From the NCBI RefSeq assembly GCF_003626575.1, contig NZ_RBDY01000004.1:62001-126000 (forward strand): 64,000 bases of DNA, written 5' to 3'. Under the pieces are notes generated by a model. The model saw only the letters and a program-made list of their open reading frames with translations. It was not told the DNA's origin and ran no database searches. Each line of letters starts with the position of its first letter. Within the stretch, counting starts at the first letter, position 1. The position numbers and the translations under genes are program-made. This document shows positions 1-8,319 of this stretch, piece after piece. The DNA comes from Streptomyces radicis (GTDB taxonomy: Bacteria; Actinomycetota; Actinomycetes; Streptomycetales; Streptomycetaceae).

Positions 1-117
1 GACCGCGCAGAAGTCGGCCACCCGCACAGCGATATCCGCCGCGGTCACCCGCCGCCCGCGGGGCACCGATCACGAATGAAGAAGCGAAGCTCGCCCCCCA
101 CCCGTAGCGTGCGAGCC

Positions 118-534
118 ATGACCATCAACCTCTCACAGTGCTTCATCGCCGTCGACGACCACGACAAGGCGCTCGCCTTCTACCGCGACGTACTAGGCCT
201 GGAGGTGCGCAACGACGTCGGGTTCGAGGGGATGCGTTGGGTGACCGTAGGCTCGCCGTCGCAGCCCGATGTGGACATCGTTCTCGAACCGCCCCTCGCC
301 GACCCGAACGCCCCCGCCGCGGACCGGGAGGCCATGGCTGAGCTGCTGGCCAAGGGCCTGCTGCGCGGCGTCATCTTCAGCACCGACGACTGCGACGCCA
401 CGTTCGAGCGCATCCGCGCCGCCGGGGGCGAGGTGCTCCAGGAGCCGATCGACCAGCCGTACGGCGTGCGCGACTGCGCGTTCCGTGATCCCTCGGGCAA
501 CATGCTCCGTTTCAGCCAGCCCCGCGGCCGGTGA
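118..534 (+). CDS. VOC (glyoxalase/bleomycin-resistance fold) family protein
   Basis: A 138-residue protein of the vicinal oxygen chelate superfamily, normally a metal-dependent dioxygenase, lyase or binding protein; the substrate cannot be told. The sequence shows the usual opening (CFIAVDDHDKALAFYRDVLG) and the closing block GVRDCAFRDPSGNMLRF, in which the Glu of the usual DPxGN(x)xEL metal-ligand position is replaced by Arg, so metal binding is doubtful. I start at ATG 118 because similarity begins there; the upstream in-frame ATG at 76 would add a basic tail with no family support. A strong hairpin follows at once and ends transcription before the convergent mannanase gene. Confidence 0.85.
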   Translation: MTINLSQCFIAVDDHDKALAFYRDVLGLEVRNDVGFEGMRWVTVGSPSQPDVDIVLEPPLADPNAPAADREAMAELLAKGLLRGVIFSTDDCDATFERIRAAGGEVLQEPIDQPYGVRDCAFRDPSGNMLRFSQPRGR

Positions 535-564
535 GCCCCGGCACCCGCTGCCGGGTGCCGGGGC
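535..564. terminator. Bidirectional hairpin terminator
   Basis: Perfect 13-bp GC stem (535-547 with 552-564) and a 4-nt loop lying between the convergent VOC gene and the mannanase gene. It has no long T tract, which is normal for actinobacterial terminators. Confidence 0.75.
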
Positions 565-594
565 CCCGCCCGACGAGGACGCCGACGAGCGCGT

Positions 595-1617
595 TCAGCC
601 CAACTCGCCCTGGTTGAGGCTGCGGCCGTCGCCGTACGTGTTCCTGATCGCGTCGGGCGAGTTGTAGGCGGGATCGGTGAGCTGTTCCGACCAGCCCATG
701 AAATAGGTCCACTCGGGCTGGGACGCCAGCTGGGCGGGGGACGGGATCCGGCCCACCTCCGCCAGGGCCATCGGCTTGTCGCCCGCGAGCGACCTGAGGA
801 CGTCGTAATAGGCGCCCGAAGGGAAGTCCTGGTTCCACATGTCGATGGAGACCACGTCGACATAGGAGTCGCCGGGATAGAAGTCCGGGATTCCCTGGGC
901 GTCCAGGTCCTTCACGTTCCAGACCCAGAGGAGATTGCTCAGCCCCTTGGTGTTCTCGAGGTAGTCGTGGGTGATCCGGTAGAGCCTGCTGCTGCCGTCG
1001 GCGCCACGGCGGCCGCCCCACCATGCCCAGGGGTCGTTCATCTCGTGGAGGGGCCGCCACAGCACCGGGACGCCCGCGTCCTCCAACTGCTGGAGATGGG
1101 GAACGGCCTCGTCGAGGCGGGATTTCCACGCCTGGTTCAGCGGCGTTCCCTCGGTGACGAGCTCGTCCCACTGGGCGTCGGACAGGTCGTCCATGATCCC
1201 GGTGCCGGAATCCCAGTCGCACGACGAGCCGCGCGTGGGCGGGCAGACGTGCCAGGTGAGCGAGACCAACGAGCCGTTGGCCCACTCGGTCTTCGCCTGG
1301 TCGATCATGGTCTGGCGGTGGGCCACGTCGTCCGCCCTGAAGAGGAAGTCGCCGCCCCACAGGCCCGGATAGACGCCGGTGATGGCGTGCACCTGGGCGG
1401 TGTACTGGGAGGGCCAGGAGTTGGGCTCCTTGTTGTGCTGCCCCGTGACCGTCCGCTGCCCCGAGATGTCCCGCAGGAATCCCAGGACATCGCTCGGCGG
1501 GGCCGCCGACGCGGCCGGGGGCGAGGGCGGCGGCTCGTCGGCGTCGGCCACCGCGGGACCGCCCGTGAGGGCCAGGAGAAGCGCGGCGCAGAGGAGCGCC
1601 GGAGAACGTGCTCGCAT
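595..1617 (-). CDS. Secreted endo-beta-1,4-mannanase, glycoside hydrolase family 26
   Basis: A 340-residue exported enzyme that should cut the backbone of mannans or galactomannans. Residues 1-26 form a signal peptide (MRARSPALLCAALLLALTGG, AVADA). The GH26 fold follows from about residue 45. Two motifs carry the catalytic pair: RPLHEMND with Glu192 as acid/base and ALAEVG with Glu287 as nucleophile. ATG at 1617 has a GGAGG Shine-Dalgarno 6 nt upstream; reading further upstream only runs through the antisense of the next gene. It has no carbohydrate-binding module. A LacI-type operator-like palindrome lies 52-67 bp upstream, so induction by manno-oligosaccharides is a fair inference. Confidence 0.93.
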   Translation of the reverse strand: MRARSPALLCAALLLALTGGPAVADADEPPPSPPAASAAPPSDVLGFLRDISGQRTVTGQHNKEPNSWPSQYTAQVHAITGVYPGLWGGDFLFRADDVAHRQTMIDQAKTEWANGSLVSLTWHVCPPTRGSSCDWDSGTGIMDDLSDAQWDELVTEGTPLNQAWKSRLDEAVPHLQQLEDAGVPVLWRPLHEMNDPWAWWGGRRGADGSSRLYRITHDYLENTKGLSNLLWVWNVKDLDAQGIPDFYPGDSYVDVVSIDMWNQDFPSGAYYDVLRSLAGDKPMALAEVGRIPSPAQLASQPEWTYFMGWSEQLTDPAYNSPDAIRNTYGDGRSLNQGELG

Positions 1618-1668
1618 ACCAACCTCCGTGTGGGGAGTGGGGGTTGAGGCTGTCGTCGGCATGGAAGC

Positions 1669-1684
1669 ACTAAACCGATTAAGT
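1669..1684 (-). promoter_or_regulatory. Probable LacI-family operator of the mannanase gene
   Basis: ACTAAACCGATTAAGT is a 12-of-16 inverted repeat centred on CG with AAnCGnTT-like half-sites, the common layout of LacI/GalR operators. It sits in the promoter region of the GH26 gene. No intact LacI gene lies in the window, so the regulator must be elsewhere. Confidence 0.5.
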
Positions 1685-1759
1685 AGCAATGGTACGAACC
1701 AAACGCGCGGCCTGCGGCACCCGCCCTTCCGGTCGCCGCCCCAGGAACCCGGAGCCACA

Positions 1760-3874
1760 ATGAGGGCACGCGGGGACACACGACGGTCGAGCGTGAGGGG
1801 ACCTGGCCCACCGATGGCTGCACCTGACCCACCGGATCGCGAGGCGGCCGACGCGGCGGCGCCCGCGGTCGCGGTGACGGACGCGGACGGCGTCGTCACC
1901 GCCTGGTCGCCGGGCGCCGAACGCCTGCTCGGGCACCGGGCCGCCGACGTGATGGGCCGTTCCGTCGCCACGCTCCTGCTGGCCGACCCCGGGGGCGACC
2001 TGGGTGGCGACCTCGCCCGCGTCCTGCGCGCCCGCGCGGGCTGGACGGGGTTCGCCGAGGTGCGGCATCGGGAGGGCCACGCGGTGCCGCTGCGGGTGCG
2101 CGTGTCGCCCCTGTCGGCCGAGGGTGGGGAGGCCAGGTGGCTGTTCTCCGCGGGCGCCCTGATCCCGGCGCACGGCGGCGAAGGGGTGGCGGACGAGGCG
2201 TTGACGGTGCTGCTGCACCGCTCCCCCATGGCCGTCGGCGTGTGGGACACGGAGCTGCGCCTGCTCTGGATGAACGACGCGGCGGCGCGGGCGACCGAAC
2301 GCAGCCTGCGGGACCAGGTGGGGCGCCCGGTGACGGAGATGCCGGAGGGCTTCGACTCCCCGGGCCTTGTGACGACGATGCGGCGGGTGCTCGACCACGG
2401 CGCGCCCGTGATCGACCACGAGTACCCGTGGCGCTCGGCGGACGGGAGGCGCAGCCGGACGTTGTCGGTCTCGTTCTTCCGCCTCGAGGCCGAGGACGGC
2501 CGCCCGATGGCCGTGTGCACGGTGGCGGTCGACGTCAGCCGCAGCTGGGCCCGCGAACGGATCCGGCTGCTCGGCGAGGCGAGCACGCGCATCGGCAGCA
2601 GCCTGGACGTCATGCGAACGGCGCAGGAGTTGGCGGAGCTGTCCGTCCCGGTCATCGCCGACTATGTCGCGGTGGACCTCGCCGAGGCGGTGCCGGTGCG
2701 CGACGAGCCGTTGGGGCGCCTGGACGCCACCGAGGTGAGCGTGCCCGCGTTCCGCCGCGCGGGCGCCGCCTCGATCCACGAGGGGATCCCGGAGTCCCTG
2801 TGGGCCAGGGGCGAGGCGGTGTACGTGCCGTCGGCGTCCCCGTTCACCGAGGTCCTGTCCCTGGGGAGGTCGCACTTCGAGCCGCGGATCGACGTCGTGC
2901 CCGGCACCTGGTGGGACGCCGACCCGCGGCGGGCGCGCGTCGCGCGCGAGACGGGGATGCACTCGCTGATGATCACGCCGCTCGTGGCCAGGGGCGAGAC
3001 GCTGGGGATCGCGGTGTTCGTGCGGACGGAGAACCCCCGCCCGTTCGACAAGGACGACCTGGTGCTCGCCGAGGAGCTGGTCCTGCGGGCCGCGCTCGGC
3101 CTGGACAACGCGCGCCAGTACACGCGCGAACACGCCACCGCGCTCGCGCTCCAGCGCAACCTGCTGCCGCACGACCTGGGGGGCGCCCCGGCCATCGAGG
3201 TGGCGACCCGCTACCTGCCCGCGCACCTGCGCGACGGGGTGGGCGGGGACTGGTTCGACGTGTTCGGCCTGGACGACGACCGGATCGCCCTGGTCGTCGG
3301 CGACGTCGTGGGCCACGGCCTGAACGCCGCCGCGACGATGGGCCAACTCCGCACCGCCATCCGCACGTTGGCCTATGTCGGGCTGCCGCCTGGCAAGCTG
3401 CTCGGCCGCCTGGACGCGCTCGCGCTGCGGCTCGTCGAGGGGGACTCGGGCTCGGGGCACCCGCAGCCGCTCAACGCCACGTGCGTGTTCGCCGTCTACG
3501 ACCCGGCGACGCGGCGCTGCACGATGGCGCGCGCCGGCCACCCGCCACCCGCGCTGCTGGCCCCCGACGGCGGGGTCACGCTTCTGGACCTGCCCGCGGG
3601 GACGCCGATCGGGGTGGGGATGGGCGCGTTCGACTTCGAGTCGCTCGAGGTCGTCCTGGACGAGGGCGCGGTGCTCGCGCTGTACACCGACGGGCTGGTC
3701 GAGACCAGGGACATCGACATCGACACGGGGCTCGACCGCCTGCGCGGGGCGCTCGACCGGACCGGGCAGCCGTTGGACGAGCTGTGCGATGGCGTGATCG
3801 ACACGATGGTGGGCGACCGGCTGACGGAGGACGACATCGCGCTCCTGCTGGCCCGCGTCCGCCCGTCGGACTGA
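1760..3874 (+). CDS. PAS-PAS-GAF-SpoIIE (PPM) serine phosphatase
   Basis: A 704-residue soluble signalling protein. Two PAS domains (about 30-130 and 165-265), a GAF domain (about 300-470, ending in the linker REHATALALQRNLLP) and a C-terminal PP2C/SpoIIE phosphatase (about 490-700) can be read. The phosphatase keeps the metal-binding blocks GGDWFDVF, VVGDVVGHG and YTDGLVE, so it should be active. Such RsbU-like proteins dephosphorylate anti-sigma-factor antagonists in stress or differentiation circuits. It lacks the C-terminal HATPase kinase domain that its paralogue at 10.5 kb has. ATG 1760 has GGAG 5 nt upstream; ATG 1814 is a possible alternative. Confidence 0.9.
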   Translation: MRARGDTRRSSVRGPGPPMAAPDPPDREAADAAAPAVAVTDADGVVTAWSPGAERLLGHRAADVMGRSVATLLLADPGGDLGGDLARVLRARAGWTGFAEVRHREGHAVPLRVRVSPLSAEGGEARWLFSAGALIPAHGGEGVADEALTVLLHRSPMAVGVWDTELRLLWMNDAAARATERSLRDQVGRPVTEMPEGFDSPGLVTTMRRVLDHGAPVIDHEYPWRSADGRRSRTLSVSFFRLEAEDGRPMAVCTVAVDVSRSWARERIRLLGEASTRIGSSLDVMRTAQELAELSVPVIADYVAVDLAEAVPVRDEPLGRLDATEVSVPAFRRAGAASIHEGIPESLWARGEAVYVPSASPFTEVLSLGRSHFEPRIDVVPGTWWDADPRRARVARETGMHSLMITPLVARGETLGIAVFVRTENPRPFDKDDLVLAEELVLRAALGLDNARQYTREHATALALQRNLLPHDLGGAPAIEVATRYLPAHLRDGVGGDWFDVFGLDDDRIALVVGDVVGHGLNAAATMGQLRTAIRTLAYVGLPPGKLLGRLDALALRLVEGDSGSGHPQPLNATCVFAVYDPATRRCTMARAGHPPPALLAPDGGVTLLDLPAGTPIGVGMGAFDFESLEVVLDEGAVLALYTDGLVETRDIDIDTGLDRLRGALDRTGQPLDELCDGVIDTMVGDRLTEDDIALLLARVRPSD

Positions 3875-3875
3875 A

Positions 3876-3899
3876 CGCGCCCCCTGGGCGGGGGGCGCG
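3876..3899 (+). terminator. Hairpin terminator after the phosphatase gene
   Basis: CGCGCCCCC (3876-3884) pairs perfectly with GGGGGCGCG (3891-3899) around a 6-nt loop, two bases after the stop codon. Confidence 0.65.
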
Positions 3900-3949
3900 A
3901 GCCCTGGGCGGGGGCGCGTGAGCCGCGGCCGAGGGGCGTGTGGCGTCGG

Positions 3950-5023
3950 TCAGTCGGCCGATCCTGTGACGTACTCGGCCAGCGCCGCCTCGAACTGCTC
4001 GTCCGAGGGGGTCAGGTCACGCTCCCGGTGGGGGGCGTCCTCGGCGAAGACCTCGCTGGTCGAGCAGGTGGGCGCGTCCACGGCCCGGAGCGTGAACGAG
4101 CCCAACGAACGCCCCGTGCGGGCCTCGACGACCTCGACGCGGTGGGTGGCGGGGAAGTAGCTCACCGAGTGCCCGCCCACATAGGGGCAGACGCTCACCG
4201 GCTCGGGCGAGCCGCGCTCGGACGCGCGCACGCACGCCACCACCTGGACGTCCTCGGGGGCGGGCGCCGGGAGGTCGGGTCCGGCCGTCGCCAGCCGGGC
4301 CAGACCCCCGTCCCCGAACAGGGCGACGGGGTGCGGGCCTTGCGGCTCATAGGGCGCGGCCGCGCCGTGCCGCCCGTCGTCCGCGCAGACCGGCGCCAGG
4401 TCGCGCAACGCCGACGGCGGCTGCTCGCCGCGCAGGAGATCGGCGCCCCAGGGGGCCACCACGACGGCCACGACCGCCGCGAGCCACGCGCCGACCGCGG
4501 CGACCACGGCCGCCTGCCTGAGCAGCGCGAAACGAACAGGGCGACCCCGGCGGAGAGCGCTCTCCAATGCTCGGGCCCCGGCCTCGGGGAACACCTCGCG
4601 CGTCCCCCCGCCCTCCCTCAACTCCTCCCAGGACAGCGCCACATACCCCTGACCTCGGGAGCGGACGACGACCCCGCCCTCGCACACCGCGTACCAGCGC
4701 CGCCCCGAAGGCCCTGGGACGGGCCCGAGGAGGACCCACAGGCCGGGCGGCAGGAGCACCGCGACCGACAGCACGAGGCCGAGCCACCCACTCCACGCCG
4801 CCAGCCCGGCGGGGAGGGCGACGACCAGGCCCACGAGCAGCCAGACGAAGAACGCCCCGCCGTCGCGCCGTTCCCGGTACACCGCGCGCACGGCCCCGAA
4901 CCCGGCCTCCCGCGCCCGCCGCCTCAGCCCCGCCGCCCCCGTGCCCGTCCCCCCCGTGCCCGTCCCCCCCGTGCCCGTGCCCGCTGTGCCCGTCCCCGCC
5001 GTGCCCGTCCGCGTTCCGCGCAT
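3950..5023 (-). CDS. Membrane protein of unknown function with N-terminal GTGTG repeats
   Basis: A 357-residue protein I do not recognise. After a repetitive N-terminus (five 5-residue units rich in Gly and Thr) there are hydrophobic spans near residues 58-80, 82-98 and 170-192, then a long C-terminal extracytoplasmic-looking region with four cysteines that could form disulfides. It resembles in layout the many actinobacterial hypothetical membrane proteins with a PH-like first half. The repeat suggests the start may be further downstream than ATG 5023. A perfect GGAGAGCGCTCTCC palindrome lies inside the gene. Confidence 0.7.
   Translation of the reverse strand: MRGTRTGTAGTGTAGTGTGGTGTGGTGTGAAGLRRRAREAGFGAVRAVYRERRDGGAFFVWLLVGLVVALPAGLAAWSGWLGLVLSVAVLLPPGLWVLLGPVPGPSGRRWYAVCEGGVVVRSRGQGYVALSWEELREGGGTREVFPEAGARALESALRRGRPVRFALLRQAAVVAAVGAWLAAVVAVVVAPWGADLLRGEQPPSALRDLAPVCADDGRHGAAAPYEPQGPHPVALFGDGGLARLATAGPDLPAPAPEDVQVVACVRASERGSPEPVSVCPYVGGHSVSYFPATHRVEVVEARTGRSLGSFTLRAVDAPTCSTSEVFAEDAPHRERDLTPSDEQFEAALAEYVTGSAD
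4552..4565. repeat. GGAGAGCGCTCTCC palindrome inside a gene
   Basis: One perfect 14-bp copy of the palindrome that is clustered at 7.6-7.9 kb and 58.2 kb. Here it is part of a coding sequence (codons for ALESALR). Confidence 0.8.
4937..5011. repeat. 15-bp tandem repeat, five units
   Basis: Five consecutive 15-bp units of the type CCCCGTGCCCGTCCC. They encode the GTGTG/GTGTA repeats at the N-terminus of the minus-strand membrane protein and keep its reading frame, so copy number could vary without frameshift. Confidence 0.8.
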
Positions 5024-5084
5024 CCGGTCACGGTAACGGCCGACGCCCGGGACCCCTCCCTCGGCGGAGCGTTACAACGGTCGT

Positions 5085-5480
5085 GTGACGCCACCAACCA
5101 GCCACCGGATCACTGCCGTTGCGCTCGCGGGAGCCGCCGCGGTCGCGGTCGCGGGAGCGGGCTGCGATGTCCCGCCGCTGCCCTCGGACGCGGCCGACGG
5201 CTCGGACATCGGCGCGTGTTACGACGGCGCGTGCGAAGTCGCCGTCACGGGCCCCACGGACATCCCCGTCGACCCGCACATCACGCCCAACACCTTCCGG
5301 ATCACCGACACTTCGGGGGACACGGTGACCCTCGTCGAGCACCGCGAGATCGACGTGGTCACCTATGAGATCCCGGCGGGCGACGGGATCGGCGACCGCC
5401 GACTCACGTTCGAGGTGCTGGCCGTCGAGGACGGCACGGCCCTCATCCGCCTGAGCCCGGGACCGGCCGCCGCCCACTGA
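5085..5480 (+). CDS. Putative small lipoprotein, function unknown
   Basis: A 131-residue protein with an N-terminal hydrophobic stretch ending in a lipobox-like VAGAGC (Cys27 or so), so it is probably lipid-anchored outside the membrane. The rest is acidic with two further cysteines (ACYDGACE) and no domain I can name. GTG 5085 is the only start that gives the full signal sequence. It lies between a divergent membrane protein and a co-directional DUF3068-like gene, which has its own promoter. Confidence 0.7.
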   Translation: MTPPTSHRITAVALAGAAAVAVAGAGCDVPPLPSDAADGSDIGACYDGACEVAVTGPTDIPVDPHITPNTFRITDTSGDTVTLVEHREIDVVTYEIPAGDGIGDRRLTFEVLAVEDGTALIRLSPGPAAAH

Positions 5481-5516
5481 ACGCCCGCCCCCGAACGCGC
5501 GTTCCACCTCGCCTTG

Positions 5517-5545
5517 TTGACGGGCCCCGCCGCCGACCATAGGTT
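5517..5545 (+). promoter_or_regulatory. HrdB-type promoter
   Basis: TTGACG (5517-5522), 17-bp spacer, TAGGTT (5540-5545): close to the streptomycete housekeeping consensus, 46 bp before the DUF3068-like start codon. Confidence 0.75.
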
Positions 5546-5591
5546 GGCGCATCCATCGCACAGCGCCGTGCGCACACAGTCGGGAGACCCC

Positions 5592-6638
5592 ATGCGAAGA
5601 AGCACCTGGATCCTGTCCGGAACGGCCGTCGTGCTGGTGGCCGCCTCAGCCGTGACGCGGCTGGTCGTCTATCCGGAGGTGCACCAGGTCCCGTCCGACA
5701 CGGACAACACCTTCGCGTACACCGGCACGGCCTCGCTGCTGAACGCCGCCGCCATCGAGTCGGGCGACCTGGCCAACGCCTTCCTCGCCGACATACCGAT
5801 CAGCCTGGACCGACGTGTCCAGGTCGTGGAGACGGACGGCGGCACGGCGGTCGTCAGCGACGACGTCGTCGTCACCGGGCCCGACGGGGCCGAGCTGTCC
5901 GCCACGAGCCACCGCTGGTCGGTCGACCGCGTCGACCTGGTGAACGCGCCCGCGCCCGACGGCTCAGAGGCCGAGGAGCACCAAGGTCTCGTCATTTCTT
6001 GGCCGTTGGACCCGGAGGAGCGGGACTACACGTTCTGGGACCCGACGACCGCCACCGAGGTGCCCGCGGTGTACGACCGCACCGAGGACGTCGAGGGCCG
6101 CGACGCGTACGTGTATGTGATCGAGGCCGCGGGCGAGTTGGGCGACCCGGCGATCGCCGAGGGCCTGCCCGACGCGTTGCCGAGGGATGTCGTGGCGAGC
6201 CTCGCCGAGACCCTGCCCGCCGAACAGCTGCCGGATCCGGCCCTGTTGGGCGCGTTGCCCGACCCGGTGCCGCTGACGTACGCGGCCACGACGCAGCGCG
6301 TGGCCTGGGTGGACTCCGAGACGGGCACGGTGCTCAACGGGACGCTCGAGCAGACCATCGTCGCCCAGACCGCGGGCCCCGAGGGCCCGGTGACGCTCGC
6401 CCCCGTCAACTCCCTCTCGGTGGAGGGCACCGAGGACGGCATCGCCGAACGGGCCGACGACGCGGAGTCCGCGGCGACCATGCTGTGGCTGGTCCGCACA
6501 GTCATCCCGCTGGGGCTCGCGGCGGTGGCCGTGGTGCTGCTCGCGCTGGCCGTCTGGCGGGAGTTGCGCTCCCGCAACCGCCCCGCGGCGGACGACGGCA
6601 CGCAGGCTCCGGCCCCCGACGAGCCCGCGACCGCCTGA
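5592..6638 (+). CDS. DUF3068 / PorA-like envelope protein
   Basis: A 348-residue protein with an N-terminal membrane anchor (residues 5-25), a large outside domain and a C-terminal transmembrane span (about 300-322, WLVRTVIPLGLAAVAVVLL) followed by a short cytoplasmic tail. This two-anchor plan and the order of conserved blocks match the actinobacterial DUF3068 family (porin PorA family in databases); its job is not established. ATG 5592 follows GGGAGACCCC; the longer frame from 5514 overlaps the promoter and is rejected. Confidence 0.8.
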   Translation: MRRSTWILSGTAVVLVAASAVTRLVVYPEVHQVPSDTDNTFAYTGTASLLNAAAIESGDLANAFLADIPISLDRRVQVVETDGGTAVVSDDVVVTGPDGAELSATSHRWSVDRVDLVNAPAPDGSEAEEHQGLVISWPLDPEERDYTFWDPTTATEVPAVYDRTEDVEGRDAYVYVIEAAGELGDPAIAEGLPDALPRDVVASLAETLPAEQLPDPALLGALPDPVPLTYAATTQRVAWVDSETGTVLNGTLEQTIVAQTAGPEGPVTLAPVNSLSVEGTEDGIAERADDAESAATMLWLVRTVIPLGLAAVAVVLLALAVWRELRSRNRPAADDGTQAPAPDEPATA

Positions 6639-6690
6639 GGCCGCGCCGTTCCGCCAAGGGGGGCCGCGACGCCGGGCCGCGGGTCCCCCG

Positions 6691-6741
6691 AGGGGCGCTC
6701 CCTCGTACGGGGTGGGGCGCTCCCCCCTCGTAAGGGGTGGG
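6691..6741. repeat. Imperfect direct repeat, two units of about 25 bp
   Basis: Two tandem units of the form GGGGCGCTCCCTCGTACGGG in the 200-bp gap before the next gene. Each can form a small hairpin. The rest of the gap shows only a weak TAGGAT -10 at 6776-6781. Confidence 0.6.
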
Positions 6742-6841
6742 GCGGTAGGGGCTGTTGTGCCCCCGGTGCCGCGCGTAGGATCCCGCCTGGGAGTCGCCCG
6801 GGAAGCCGTCACGGGGCTCTGGCACATGGGGAGCACATCGG

Positions 6842-7522
6842 GTGAGCAGCAAATTGACCATGAGGTCCCGTCCGGAACCCCGCCATCCGGATCCGGACGG
6901 GCCGGTCAGGATCTCGGTGGAGTTCTCCGACGGATCGGGTCCCGCCCGGACGGTCGCCTACCCGGAGCGCGAGCTGCCGCAGGGCGGCCTACCCGCGTAC
7001 CTGGCCGCCCGCCGCGATGGGGTCCGTTCGTTCGTCCTGTGGGCCGACGAGCACCGCGGGGAGCGGGTGGCGACCCTGGTGACCACCTCGGCCGCGCGCG
7101 GCGTCGCGACCTTCCAGGTGCTGGGCCCGCAGGGCGAGTTGATCGGCACGTTCAAGCGCGAGAAGGCGCTGCGCGGCAGGGGCCTGCGCACCCGCTGGAC
7201 GGTGACGCCGGTCGGCGGTCCCGAGGCGGTGGGCTTCAAGGGGCGGATCTTCTGGTGGTGCGTGTGGTGGCCGTTCTGGCCGGTGCAGGTGCCGATCGTC
7301 CTGCTCGGCATGCTCGAGAACGGCGGTCCTGAGGTCGCGCGCGCACCCCGGCGCATCATCTGGCGCGCGGGCGGGCGGGCCAGGCTGGAGTTCAGGTCAA
7401 GGGGCAACCGGCTGATCCTGCACGCGCCGGAGACGGACTGGCGCCTGGGGGCCGCCCTGGTGGCCCTGCTGCGCGCCTTCGACGGCTGGGCGGGCCAGCC
7501 GTGGGACGCCAGGAAGAACTGA
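6842..7522 (+). CDS. Conserved hypothetical protein, scramblase/LURP-like fold possible
   Basis: A 226-residue protein without signal peptide. The middle has a Trp/Phe-rich hydrophobic stretch (FWWCVWWPFWPVQVPIVLLG, about 138-157) flanked by basic beta-rich segments (GTFKREKALRGRGLRTRW). That beta-barrel-with-a-buried-helix plan recalls LURP-one/phospholipid-scramblase-related proteins, but I cannot confirm it. GTG 6842 is used because the next in-frame start (ATG 6860) has no better ribosome site. Confidence 0.65.
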   Translation: MSSKLTMRSRPEPRHPDPDGPVRISVEFSDGSGPARTVAYPERELPQGGLPAYLAARRDGVRSFVLWADEHRGERVATLVTTSAARGVATFQVLGPQGELIGTFKREKALRGRGLRTRWTVTPVGGPEAVGFKGRIFWWCVWWPFWPVQVPIVLLGMLENGGPEVARAPRRIIWRAGGRARLEFRSRGNRLILHAPETDWRLGAALVALLRAFDGWAGQPWDARKN

Positions 7523-7637
7523 CCGCTCCGCGGGGCCGACCCCGCAAGCCCGATGGCGCGGCGGCCACTTCGGCGCCGCAGCGGGGTTGAGCCGATGGGT
7601 GCGGGCTCGGGGGTGCGCTGATGCCCGCCGGGGGGCG

Positions 7638-7873
7638 GGAGAGCGCTCTCCGGTCCATCAGGCTGGCGGGGAGAGCGCTCTCCATCCCGGGCAACAACCT
7701 GCAGGGAGAGCGCTCTCCACCCCCGGGCAACCAACTGACGGGGAGAGCGCTCTCCGCCCTCCAGCGGCAACCATCAACGTGCCGGTGGAGCGCTCTCCCC
7801 CAGATCCGCGACCCACCACCCAGTCGATGGAGAGCGCTCCACCGCAGGAGAGCGCTCCCGGAGAGCGCTCTCC
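7638..7873. repeat. Array of eight AGCGCT-centred palindromes (LacI/CebR-operator-like)
   Basis: Eight copies lie in 236 bp. Five are perfect GGAGAGCGCTCTCC (7638-7651, 7670-7683, 7705-7718, 7742-7755, 7860-7873) and three are degenerate (7785-7798, 7829-7842, 7847-7860). Spacing runs 32, 35, 37, 43, 44, 18, 13 bp. The shape resembles the CebR operator TGGGAGCGCTCCCA known from cellulose/cellobiose genes. The array fills the 410-bp gap before the YqeY-like gene; an extra half-copy (GTGAGCGCTCTCC) sits inside that gene at about 8000. In all frames the array gives ESAL/RALS/GERSP peptides, with no sign of coding selection. Confidence 0.85.
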
Positions 7874-7895
7874 GCACCCCCCGCCCCCCACCCGC

Positions 7896-7925
7896 TTGTC
7901 CGTCCCGCGCACCCGGTCGTAGGGT
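7896..7925 (+). promoter_or_regulatory. Leaderless promoter of the YqeY-like gene
   Basis: TTGTCC (7896-7901), 18-bp spacer, TAGGGT (7920-7925), then only 7 nt to ATG 7933 and no Shine-Dalgarno: the arrangement of leaderless actinobacterial genes. It abuts the palindrome array on its upstream side. Confidence 0.6.
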
Positions 7926-7932
7926 CGCCCTC

Positions 7933-8319
7933 ATGTCCCTGCGCATACGGATGCGAGCCGCCCTGCCTGAGGCCATGCGGGCCCGCGACAAGGCGGCGGT
8001 GAGCGCTCTCCGAGCCACGCTCGCCGCGGTGGAGAACGCCGAAGCGGTGCCGCTCGACGGGGCAGGGCCGGTGAGCGGGGCCATCGAGGACGCGCCCGTC
8101 GGGGTGGGCGCCACCGAGGCCGCGCGGCGCGAGCTGAGCGAGGGCGACGTGGCGGACATCGTGCGGGCCGAGGCGGCCGAACGGCTCGACGCCGCCGCCG
8201 GGTTGACGGGGCACGCCGACCGCGCCGCGCGGCTCCGCGCGGAGGCGGCCGTGCTGCTCGCGCTCCTCGAAGGCGTCGCCCCGGAGCCGGTCACACGCCC
8301 AGGTCCGCCGTCGCCCTGA
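7933..8319 (+). CDS. GatB/YqeY domain protein
   Basis: A 128-residue protein matching the YqeY family (MSLRIRMRAALPEAMRARDKA, then a helical C-terminal half). YqeY resembles the tRNA-binding tail of the amidotransferase subunit GatB; its own role is unclear. It is a little short for the family (about 150 residues). Translation probably starts leaderless at ATG 7933. The end runs convergently into the TetR remnant (28-bp overlap). Confidence 0.8.
   Translation: MSLRIRMRAALPEAMRARDKAAVSALRATLAAVENAEAVPLDGAGPVSGAIEDAPVGVGATEAARRELSEGDVADIVRAEAAERLDAAAGLTGHADRAARLRAEAAVLLALLEGVAPEPVTRPGPPSP

Noticed and set aside
1..48. A minus-strand frame from GTG at 48 (MTAADIAVRVADFCAV...) could be the start of a gene leaving the window.
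   Set aside because: Only 16 codons are visible, with no recognisable domain and no clear ribosome site; too little to annotate.
7621..7932. The long frame through the palindrome array could extend the YqeY-like protein by 104 residues.
   Set aside because: The extension is only ESAL/RALS/GERSP repeats produced by the palindromes; family similarity and the leaderless promoter support ATG 7933.
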